Source of the DNA: Mucilaginibacter gossypiicola
GTDB lineage: Bacteria; Bacteroidota; Bacteroidia; Sphingobacteriales; Sphingobacteriaceae
DNA length: 64,000 nt
Assembly: GCF_900110105.1 (NCBI RefSeq)
Contig: NZ_FOCL01000006.1
Coordinates: forward strand, 1-64,000
Direction of reading: 5' to 3'
In this document: positions 44,650 to 52,587 of the stretch, piece after piece
How the letters are laid out: each line of letters starts with the position of its first letter
Numbering within the stretch: position 1 is the first letter of the stretch
Notes under the pieces: model-generated
The model's input: only the letters and a program-made list of their open reading frames with translations
What the model was told of the DNA's origin: nothing
Database searches by the model: none
Made by a program: the position numbers and the translations under genes

Positions 44650-45210
44650 ATGAAATATTTAATTGTAGGTTTAGGAAATATTGGTCCGGAGTATGCAGAT
44701 ACCAGGCATAATATCGGTTTTATGGTGTTAGATGAGCTGGCAAAGCAGGAGGGAACAAGGTTTCAAAACTCGCGCCTGGCTTATTATACCGAGGTATCGC
44801 ACAAAGGCCGTACGCTTTGTCTTATAAAACCTACCACCTACATGAACCTGAGCGGAAAGGCCCTTAACCATTGGATGAAGGACTTGAAGATCCCTATTGA
44901 AAATGTTTTGGTTATCGTAGATGACCTTGCATTACCATTAGGTACCCTGCGCTTAAAACCTAAAGGCAGTGCCGCCGGGCATAATGGCCTTAAAAATATT
45001 GAAGCCGTGCTTGGCAATAACAATTACGCGCGCCTGCGTTTTGGCATTGGCGATAATTACCCCAAAGGCCGCCAGGTTGATTTTGTGCTGAGCGCTTTTG
45101 ATAAAGACGAGCTGCCCGAACTTCCGGCACTGATAGATCGTTCGATAGAGATGATCAAGAGCTTTGCTACCATTGGTACCGAACTTACCATGACCCGCTA
45201 TAATAAGTAA
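44650..45210 (+). CDS. pth: Peptidyl-tRNA hydrolase
   Basis: The 186-residue protein has VGLGNIGPEYADTRHNIGF (N-terminal catalytic His in TRHN near 18-21) and KPTTYMNLSGKAL (about 61-73). A lid region with GSAAGHNGLKN (about 107-117) follows. It releases tRNA from peptidyl-tRNA drop-off products. It is preceded by a repeat that leaves only a short leader and is followed by a 104-bp gap to the TonB-type receptor. Confidence 0.96.
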   Translation: MKYLIVGLGNIGPEYADTRHNIGFMVLDELAKQEGTRFQNSRLAYYTEVSHKGRTLCLIKPTTYMNLSGKALNHWMKDLKIPIENVLVIVDDLALPLGTLRLKPKGSAAGHNGLKNIEAVLGNNNYARLRFGIGDNYPKGRQVDFVLSAFDKDELPELPALIDRSIEMIKSFATIGTELTMTRYNK

Positions 45211-45314
45211 CATGCCTGTTACAAACTAATAAATTAGTTAAAAAAGCGTTCAAATTGTAATTCGTGTTGTAACACACGAAGGTGTTCTTACGTCTTGTAA
45301 ACCTAAATAACCTT

Positions 45315-47776
45315 ATGAAACAAATCCTGTTAACGGTACTTTGCTGTTACTTTTCTACGCTCTTATTTGCTCAAACAAAAACTGCTCCTATTGCTCCGGC
45401 AGTCCCCAATATCACTGTAAAAGGTACCATCATTGATTCGGCTGTAAACAAACCTATGGGGTATGTTACCGTTGCCCTGCAGGACGCTGCTACCAAAGCC
45501 CCTGTAAAAAGTACCCTCGCTAAAGACGACGGTAGTTTTGAACTGAAAGCTCCCGAGGGTAAAACATACCAGTTAGTGGCTGTATTTATAGGTTATGCTA
45601 CTAAAACTATCCCGGTAAAACTTACCGGTAATACATTTAACGCGGGTAGGATCCTGCTTTCGGCATCAAGCAAGCAATTGAAGGAAGTTACCGTAACTGC
45701 GGTAAGACCGGTGATGAAACAGGAGGTTGACCGCCTGAGCTATGATGTACAGGCCGATCCGGAAAGTAAATCGATCACCGCGTTGGATATGATCAGGAAA
45801 GTACCCTTACTTTCTGTGGATGGCAACGATGCGATCAAGTTACGTGGAAATGATAATTATAAAATCCTGATCAACGGTAAAGAATCGGCTATGATGGCCA
45901 AGAATCCGTCGGACGTATTGAAATCAATGCCGGCTGCCAATATCGAAAAGATTGAAGTGATCACCACACCGCCTGCAAAATATGATGCAGAGGGTTTGGC
46001 GGGGATCATCAACATCATCACCAAGAAAAATGCCGATCAGGGATATAACGTAAGTATTAACACTGGTTATAATAGCGTTTATGGCGAACGTGCTAATGTA
46101 AACTTAACGGTAAAACAAGGTAAATTCGGTTTTAGCGGGTATGCGGGCTATAACTACAGGCCGTTACGTACGTTATCGTTTGAGAACATGACCACTTTTT
46201 TTAAACCGCAGTCAACCGATCCGCAGTCAACACTTAGTCAAACCGGTACAAGAGGCAACAGTGGTAAAAATCTGTACGGTAGCGGCGAGTTAAGTTATGA
46301 GGTTGATACCCTGAACCTGATTACCGGTATGTTTGATTTTTATAATGGAAAAAGTAATTCGCAAAATTACCAGGTTACCACCCAACGTGATAGTGCCGAC
46401 GCTGTTACACAATTTTACCGATTGTTTAACAATGGCACAGGCGAATTTAAAGGATCGGATGTGGGGCTGAACTACCAGTTAGGTTTTAAAAAAAACAAGG
46501 AGCAGTTGCTTACTGTATCCTATAAATATAACTATAACAACAATCTGCAAACCAGCGAAGCCACAAAAGGGAATGACTTTAGCGGCGAAGGTGTCCCTAA
46601 AGATTACAGGCAATACAATAACTCGGGTTCAAAGCAGCATGCTTTTCAGTTAGATTATATCCAGCCGTCCAAAATCCTGACTGTTGAAGCCGGTGGTAAA
46701 GTAACCCTGCGTAATAATTACAGCCAGTTTAATACCGATGTAAAGAGCGATGTGGATAACGAATATCATGCCGATACTGCACAGGTGAACAATTTTACCT
46801 ACAAGCAAAACATTTACGGTGTGTACAATTCCTATTCGGTTAAGCTAACCAAATGGGCTTTTAAAGGCGGTATGCGCCTGGAACATACCACGGTTAATGC
46901 CAATTTTGCCATAGGGAAACCGGTTGTTAACCAGGACTATGATAATTTTGTGCCCTCGGTGTCGGTACAACGGAGCCTGAAAAGCAGCAGCCTTACATTG
47001 GGCTTTACCCAACGCATTCAACGGCCGGGTATTTATCAGCTTAACCCTTATACCGATAATTCCAACCCGCAATACCGTAACGTAGGTAACCCTAACCTGA
47101 AAGCGGCTGTTACCAATAACTTTGAGCTGGGATACAGCAATTTTGCCAAAGGCTCTATCAACCTGAGTACCAATTACTCGTTTGCCAATAATACAGTACA
47201 AAACCTGGCAAGTGTTGATACCGCAACAGGCGTTACCACTACTACCTATGCCAACGTAGGCTCCAACAAAAACTGGGGCTTTGATCTGAATGTGAACTAT
47301 CCTATCACATCCAAACTGAATGTAAATATAAATTCAGAGCTGCTATTTGTTTGGTTGAAAGGTTATTATAATGGTTCGCTTTTTAGTAACAGCGGTAAAC
47401 AGGGGCACATTTTTACATACACCACGTACAAGTTTAACGGCGGCTATCGTGCTGGCTTAAACATTGGTTACGATAGTCGTTACGTATTGCTGCAGGGAAA
47501 GGATAATTATTTCTTCTTTAGCTCTATCAGCGGCAGCAAAACCATGTTTAAAGAAAAATTGAGCCTATCCCTAAACGTTAACAATCCGTTCAAAAAATTC
47601 AACAAGCTCGATTTTTATACCAAAGCGATGGCTTTGAAACTTACACCGCCAATAACAACTTTTATCGCACCATTAATGTAAGCCTGAGCTACAAATTTGG
47701 CAGGCTTAACAGTAGCATAAAGAAAAATCAACGTGGTATTAATAATGATGATACCAGTAGCGGAAGCCGCAATTAA
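45315..47776 (+). pseudogene. TonB-dependent-type outer membrane receptor, frameshifted near its C-terminus
   Basis: The frame begins with a signal peptide (MKQILLTVLCCYFST), a carboxypeptidase-D-like regulatory domain (about 35-110), a plug with VITTPPAKYDAEGLAGIINI (near 213-232) and an OMP barrel. Near 47625 one base is missing: the current frame ends in a stop at 47681, while the next frame continues DGFETYTANNNFYRTIN to a stop at 47776 and matches the end of the neighbour (KKNQRGINNDD). The break may be a sequencing error. If real, the last barrel strands are lost. The GTG at 45282 is a poorer start. The product would be a TonB-type receptor for an unknown ligand, not a SusC. Confidence 0.85.
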
Positions 47777-47891
47777 CAACTTCAGTAACTAATCCGTTAC
47801 CCGGCGCTGGCAAACGTTAAAAAGTGTTAAACGCATATTTTTTGGTGTCACACCCGGGTATTTTAAACGTCTTATGACCAAAATCGCAATT

Positions 47892-50378
47892 ATGAAACAA
47901 TTTTTACTAACAGTGATCTGCTGTTTTGTCACGGGTATGGCTATGGCCCAGGCTGCCGCACCGGTTACTGTGCAAAATATAACTGTTAAGGGCACTGTCA
48001 TCGATTCTGCAACCAACAAGCCATTGGGGTATGGTACTGTTGCATTGCAGGATGCCGCAACCAAAACTCCTGTAAAAAGTACGCTTGCCAAAGATGATGG
48101 CAGCTTTGAGCTAAAGGCCCCCGAAGGTAAAATTTACCAGTTGGTAGTGGCTTCGGTAGGGTATGCAACCAAAGTACTCCCGGTAAAAATAAGTGGTAAA
48201 ACGTTTGATGCAGGGCGCATCCTGGTGGCAGCATCAAGCAAACAATTGAACGAAGTAACCATTACGGCCGTAAAACCGGTAATGAAACAGGAGGTTGACC
48301 GCCTTAGTTACGATGTTACCGCCGATCCGGAAAGTAAGGCCATTTCTGCATTGGATATGATGCGTAAAGTACCGCTTTTAGCTGTAGACGGTGATGACAA
48401 TATTAAGTTAAAAGGCAGCGGCAAATACAAGATCCTTGTTAACGGTAAAGAATCGGCGCTGATGGCTAAAAACCCATCAGATGTATTGAAAGCTATGCCT
48501 GCCACCAATATCGAAAAAATTGAAGTGATTACTACGCCGCCGGCAAAATACGATGCCGAAGGGTTGGCCGGTATCATCAACATCATCACCAAAAAGAACG
48601 CCGACCAGGGCTACAACGGCAGCGTTAATTTACGTTATAATAGTGTTTGGGGGCCGGGCTATAACCTTAACATGACTGCCAAGCAAGGTAAGTTTGGTAT
48701 CTCGGGCTATGCAGGTTTTGGTAACCAGAGGCATAATACCAATACTTTCACAACCACACAAACCCAGTTCGAGCCGGATTCGAGAACGGTACGCTCAACC
48801 ATTTTACAGGACGGTACCAATACTTTTGGTGGTAAATACCGTTATGCTAACGCGGAAATGAGCTATGAGATAGATACCCTGAACCTGCTTACCGGTTCAT
48901 TTGAGTTTTTTCATGGCGAATTTGACCAGAACGGTTCACAACGATCAGCCCAGACAAACGCTGCTGGTGACCTTACCCAGGGTTATAACCTGCAAAGTAA
49001 CGGCTATAATCACGATCAGGGCCTTGATGCATCTATCAATTACCAGTTAGGTTTTAAAGGGCATAAAGATGAGTTGCTTACTTTATCCTACAAATACAGC
49101 TACGGGCCGAGCAAGAATTTTACCGACAACCAGTTTTCGGACAGGGTTAATTATTACAATGCCATCCAGCCCGATTTCAGGCAGTATAATAACGCCGGTA
49201 ACCGTGAGCATACTTTTCAGTTAGATTATGCTTATCCATTAAAAAAGATCAGTATTGAGGCTGGTGGTAAAGTGATCCTCCGTAACAATTTCAGCGATTA
49301 CAGGCGTGAAGATAAAGATTCAACCAGTTCGGTATATAATGTAAATGCTGGTCAAACAGGCGAGTTTGATTATCATCAGGATGTATACAGCGCCTATAAC
49401 TCGTACCAGTTAAAGTTTGAAAAATGGACGGGCAAAGCAGGTTTGCGTTTAGAGCATACCCAGGTTAATGCCGAATTTACGGGTGTGCCGCTTGATAAAA
49501 GCTATAATAATTTTATCCCGTCGGTATCTATCCAGCGGTCGATGAAAAGCAGCAGCATTAGCCTGGGCTTTACCCAGCGCATCCAAAGGCCGGGCATTTA
49601 CCAGTTGAACCCTTTTATTGATAAATCAAACCCTAAATTCATCAACACAGGTAACCCTGATCTGAAACCTGAATTGAACAACACTTTTGAATTGAACTAT
49701 AGCAACTTTTCAAAAGGATCGATCAACGTTGGTTTGAGCTATGCGTTCTCCAATAATGCTATTCAGAATGTGACCAGTCTGATTCAAAACAATATGGGCG
49801 ATCATATTGATACGGTTACTTTTACCACTTATCAAAACCTGGGCAGTAACCGTTCGCTGGGATTAAACATTAATACTAATTATTCAATCACTAAAAAATT
49901 TACGGTTAACCTCAATGGCCAGATTTCGCATATATGGCTAAAAGGCACTTATAACGGTCAGTTTTATAAAAACGATGGTTATACCGGCAATGCTTTCGCC
50001 AATATTGGATATAAGTTTGATGGTGGATATCGTATTGGCCTGGATGCCGGTTTCTTTAGTGGTGATGTTACCTTGCAGGGTAAATCAAGCAATTTTATTT
50101 ATAACTCTTATGTGGTTTCAAAAGAGTTGTTGAATAAAAAGATGACCATATCATTAGTAGCCAATAACCCGTACAGTAAGTACCGCACTTTCCGGTCGAC
50201 CACACATACAGTTGACTTTGACCAGGAGTCGTTATATCATAACCGCTACAGGCATTTCGCCATCAGGCTGAACTATAAGTTTGGTAAACTGAGCAGCGAT
50301 ATCAAAAAGAACCAGCGCGGTATTAATAACGATGATACCAAAGGCGGCGGCAAAAGTAATGGTGGTGGCAATGGATAA
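47892..50378 (+). CDS. TonB-dependent-type outer membrane receptor (tandem paralogue)
   Basis: The 828-residue protein is the intact copy of the preceding gene, with a signal peptide (MKQFLLTVICCFVTG), a carboxypeptidase-like domain (ITVKGTVIDSATNKPLG), a plug (VITTPPAKYDAEGLAGIINI) and a barrel that ends in a Gly/Asn tail. Plug-region identity between the two looks over 80 percent by eye. The start at 47892 begins the signal peptide; an ATG at 47874 is in frame. The pair likely arose by duplication. It carries no TonB-box that I can confirm. Confidence 0.88.
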   Translation: MKQFLLTVICCFVTGMAMAQAAAPVTVQNITVKGTVIDSATNKPLGYGTVALQDAATKTPVKSTLAKDDGSFELKAPEGKIYQLVVASVGYATKVLPVKISGKTFDAGRILVAASSKQLNEVTITAVKPVMKQEVDRLSYDVTADPESKAISALDMMRKVPLLAVDGDDNIKLKGSGKYKILVNGKESALMAKNPSDVLKAMPATNIEKIEVITTPPAKYDAEGLAGIINIITKKNADQGYNGSVNLRYNSVWGPGYNLNMTAKQGKFGISGYAGFGNQRHNTNTFTTTQTQFEPDSRTVRSTILQDGTNTFGGKYRYANAEMSYEIDTLNLLTGSFEFFHGEFDQNGSQRSAQTNAAGDLTQGYNLQSNGYNHDQGLDASINYQLGFKGHKDELLTLSYKYSYGPSKNFTDNQFSDRVNYYNAIQPDFRQYNNAGNREHTFQLDYAYPLKKISIEAGGKVILRNNFSDYRREDKDSTSSVYNVNAGQTGEFDYHQDVYSAYNSYQLKFEKWTGKAGLRLEHTQVNAEFTGVPLDKSYNNFIPSVSIQRSMKSSSISLGFTQRIQRPGIYQLNPFIDKSNPKFINTGNPDLKPELNNTFELNYSNFSKGSINVGLSYAFSNNAIQNVTSLIQNNMGDHIDTVTFTTYQNLGSNRSLGLNINTNYSITKKFTVNLNGQISHIWLKGTYNGQFYKNDGYTGNAFANIGYKFDGGYRIGLDAGFFSGDVTLQGKSSNFIYNSYVVSKELLNKKMTISLVANNPYSKYRTFRSTTHTVDFDQESLYHNRYRHFAIRLNYKFGKLSSDIKKNQRGINNDDTKGGGKSNGGGNG

Positions 50379-50399
50379 TTGTTAACAGATATTTGTTGG

Positions 50400-50424
50400 A
50401 AAAGGCGCGTAATAGCGCCTTTTC
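50400..50424 (+). terminator. Rho-independent terminator of the receptor pair
   Basis: A 9-bp stem AAAAGGCGC / GCGCCTTTT with a 6-nt loop is followed by CTGTTTTG. It lies 22 bp after the stop. Confidence 0.8.
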
Positions 50425-50475
50425 TGTTTTGTATCTATTCATTGTAAAAAGAGATGGGTTGGATGGGATTACGCG

Positions 50476-50506
50476 TCTGAATAGAATATCGAAAACCGTA
50501 AATTTG
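50476..50506 (+). promoter_or_regulatory. Promoter with probable leaderless start
   Basis: TCTG, 19 nt, then TAAATTTG (50499-50506) lies so close to the ATG at 50511 that transcription would begin at or near the A of the start codon. A leaderless message is the simplest reading. The -33 box is weak. Confidence 0.45.
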
Positions 50507-50510
50507 CCAC

Positions 50511-50861
50511 ATGAAAGTTTACGGAATAACCAATTGCAATACAGTAAAAAAAGCCCTCGACTGGCTTAAAGAAAATAAAGTAGCGTATGATTTCCAGGAT
50601 TTTAAAAAGCTGGGTGTAAGCACCGAAAAGTTACAGGAATGGGATACCAAAGCAGGCTACGAAAAATTCATGAACAAACAAGGCCTCACCTGGAAGCAGC
50701 TTGACCCGGCAGTTAAAGAAAGCATCAAAACCAATACCGACGCGTTGCAATTATTACAGCAAAAAACCAGCATGATCAAACGCCCGGTTATTGAGGATAA
50801 TGGTTTCCTTTTCTTCGGCTTTGATGAGAAGGTTTATGCCGATCATTTTTTGGAGAAGTAG
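50511..50861 (+). CDS. ArsC-like/Spx-like protein (YffB branch)
   Basis: The 116-residue protein has the thioredoxin-like ArsC/Spx fold. It begins VYGITNCNTVKKALDWL with one catalytic cysteine near residue 9, and ends RPVIEDNGFLFFGFDEKVY. It fits the YffB/ArsC-related group (PF03960). No arsenic genes are nearby, so an arsenate reductase role is unlikely. It probably acts in thiol or stress chemistry. Confidence 0.85.
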   Translation: MKVYGITNCNTVKKALDWLKENKVAYDFQDFKKLGVSTEKLQEWDTKAGYEKFMNKQGLTWKQLDPAVKESIKTNTDALQLLQQKTSMIKRPVIEDNGFLFFGFDEKVYADHFLEK

Positions 50862-50897
50862 GGAGAAAATAAATGATGCTTAATCATGTCTTTTCGA

Positions 50898-50930
50898 GTT
50901 CACATTTTGTGAACTTTTTTATTATATTTG
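50898..50930 (+). promoter_or_regulatory. Operator palindrome and -7 box of the higBA genes
   Basis: A perfect inverted repeat, GTTCACA-TTT-TGTGAAC (50898-50914), is followed by TATATTTG (50923-50930). A half-site GGTTCACC recurs at 50943-50950. This is a good candidate for HigA binding and self-repression. Confidence 0.7.
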
Positions 50931-50937
50931 ATTTGTA

Positions 50938-51270
50938 ATGAGGGTTCACCTAATTAAGAGGCAAACAGTGGAAGACTTTGCGATTCAATATCCGGGAAGT
51001 CGCGCCTCTTTAAACGATTGGCTTGGAAAGTTAAAATTTGCTGATTGGGATGAGCCGTCTGATATTAAACGGACATATAATGCAGTTGATGTTTTGGGCC
51101 GAAACAGCAATCGGGTAATTTTTGATATAGCAGGGAATAATTACCGTATGATATGTAAATACGCTTTTGGGGCAAATCAGGTGCATTTATTTGTTTGCTG
51201 GATTGGCACCCATGCAGAGTATGATAAAATTTGTAAGGCAGGTAGTCAGTATAGTATAAATATTTATTGA
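50938..51270 (+). CDS. higB: HigB-family mRNA interferase toxin
   Basis: The 110-residue protein has the HigB_toxin (PF09907) pattern: ADWDEPSDIKRTYNAVDVL near 36-54, NRVIFDIAGNNYRMICKY near 57-74, and HLFVCWIGTHAEYDKIC near 82-98. These proteins cut mRNA at the ribosome. The antitoxin gene is 1 bp downstream, in the toxin-first order typical of higBA. A palindrome overlaps the promoter. Confidence 0.9.
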   Translation: MRVHLIKRQTVEDFAIQYPGSRASLNDWLGKLKFADWDEPSDIKRTYNAVDVLGRNSNRVIFDIAGNNYRMICKYAFGANQVHLFVCWIGTHAEYDKICKAGSQYSINIY

Positions 51271-51271
51271 G

Positions 51272-51727
51272 ATGAAAACAACAACGATTAAATATACTGT
51301 AATTAAGAGTAGGGAACAGTATTATCAATATTGTAAAGAATTAGAAGACCTATTGGCCGGAGATATAGATGTCAGTGTTCAGGATGAAATTGACCTGATT
51401 ACTTTATTAATTGAAAAATATGACGAAGACCACAACAGCTTTACGGAAACTGATCCTATAGTTTTATTACGCTCTTTCATGGCCGATCATCATTTGAAAT
51501 CGCAGGATTTAAGCGAAATACTTGGGATTAGTAAAGGATATGTATCTGATATTTTAAATTATAAAAAGGGGCTTTCAAAAGAAGTGATTCGAAAGTTGTC
51601 TGATTATTTTAAGGTGAAGCAGGAGGCATTTAACCGCCCCTATAAATTATCTTCAATAATCAATCCCCGTTTACTAAATCCTAATCTTTCCAATACAACA
51701 AAACAGTTGAGATACGTTAAGCATTAA
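51272..51727 (+). CDS. higA: HigA-family antitoxin with HTH
   Basis: The 151-residue protein has an N-terminal half with acidic helices (LEDLLAGDIDVSVQDEID) and an XRE HTH near 75-130 (SQDLSEILGISKGYVSDILN). The last 25 residues are basic. It should neutralise the HigB toxin and repress the operon through the palindrome at 50898. The start is 1 bp after the higB stop, a tight spacing suited to coupled translation. Confidence 0.88.
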   Translation: MKTTTIKYTVIKSREQYYQYCKELEDLLAGDIDVSVQDEIDLITLLIEKYDEDHNSFTETDPIVLLRSFMADHHLKSQDLSEILGISKGYVSDILNYKKGLSKEVIRKLSDYFKVKQEAFNRPYKLSSIINPRLLNPNLSNTTKQLRYVKH

Positions 51728-51736
51728 TTTATCGGT

Positions 51737-52237
51737 ATGAAAAACCTGCTTAAAGAGATTTCCAAATTAGCTATCCCGGAAGATAGATGGAATCTTTTAA
51801 CACAGCAACAGATTAAAAATGAGTGGTTAGGAGGTCTGCCTGTTGCTGAAAATGAAATAAAAATTGCTGAAGATAGGTTAGGTGTTAGATTTCCCGATGA
51901 TTACAGGCGTTTTCTTTTAATTGCAAATGGCTTTTCAGCCCCAAATGATATTGAACCGGGATTTGAAGCTATTGATAAAGTAGATTTTTTAAAAACTATA
52001 GATCCTTTTCTGATTGAAGTTTGGAATGAAACAGGATTGGATGAAAGCGCTGATTTAGCCAGGGCGATAGTGGTTGCAGGAATTGATCAAGAGCAATATT
52101 TTTTACTCGTACCTCCGTCGACCACTGCAATAGAGTGGAAGTATTGGAAGTTCGCGAACTGGATTCCGGGCAGAGAGTCTTTTGATGATCTGAAAAAATA
52201 TTTTGAACATGTTTTGGATTTTATGCGAGAGAACTAA
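51737..52237 (+). CDS. SMI1/KNR4 (SUKH) domain protein
   Basis: The 166-residue protein has the SUKH motif set: LPVAENEIKIAEDRLGVRFPDDYRRFLLIANG (about 34-65, here split) and KYWKFANWIPGRESFDDL (about 135-152). SUKH proteins often give immunity to polymorphic toxins. It follows the higA stop by 9 bp in the same direction, but no toxin effector is visible nearby. It could be an orphan immunity gene. Its stop overlaps the small minus-strand gene. Confidence 0.85.
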   Translation: MKNLLKEISKLAIPEDRWNLLTQQQIKNEWLGGLPVAENEIKIAEDRLGVRFPDDYRRFLLIANGFSAPNDIEPGFEAIDKVDFLKTIDPFLIEVWNETGLDESADLARAIVVAGIDQEQYFLLVPPSTTAIEWKYWKFANWIPGRESFDDLKKYFEHVLDFMREN

Positions 52238-52395
52238 AAGGCTTTGTCGTATTCTTTGTTAAGATCATTTTCTATATCTTCCCAGTCTCTTGCTGCCGTT
52301 TTTCCATCTGAAAAATCCTGCTTAGTTTGAAGCAAGTCTTCGATATCTCTTTCAGATAAATGATTTGCTTCGTTTGGATTAACAGATTGATTCAT
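52234..52395 (-). CDS. 53-residue acidic small protein, convergent with the SUKH gene
   Basis: A short frame starts at the ATG 52393-52395. It encodes MNQSVNPNEANHLSERDIED and ends NKEYDKAF before a TAG at 52234. The stop overlaps the SUKH stop by a few bases. Composition (Asp/Glu rich, helical) and a hydrophobic LL-type pattern fit an antitoxin or a protein-protein adaptor, but no family is assigned. An AT-rich possible promoter lies upstream (52396-52440). Coding is likely but not proven. The rest of 52440-52529 shows nothing. Confidence 0.5.
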   Translation of the reverse strand: MNQSVNPNEANHLSERDIEDLLQTKQDFSDGKTAARDWEDIENDLNKEYDKAF

Positions 52396-52529
52396 ATGTA
52401 AATTTACAAATATTTATGTCGATAATAGATCTGTGGTTTTTTTAAACCTCATCCAAATCTACCTGATATATAGGCTTTAAGCCTGGATTTAATTATTTAA
52501 TAAATCGGTAACAATCGTTTTACCAATCT

Positions 52530-52559
52530 TTTGCATCTGCCTAATTTGTAGTATACTTG
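52530..52559 (+). promoter_or_regulatory. Promoter of the M1 peptidase
   Basis: TTTG (52530-52533), 18 nt, then TATACTTG (52552-52559) is close to the consensus. It lies 28 bp before the ATG at 52588. Confidence 0.55.
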
Positions 52560-52587
52560 TTCCTTTACGCAATTTATTTGACTGAAC

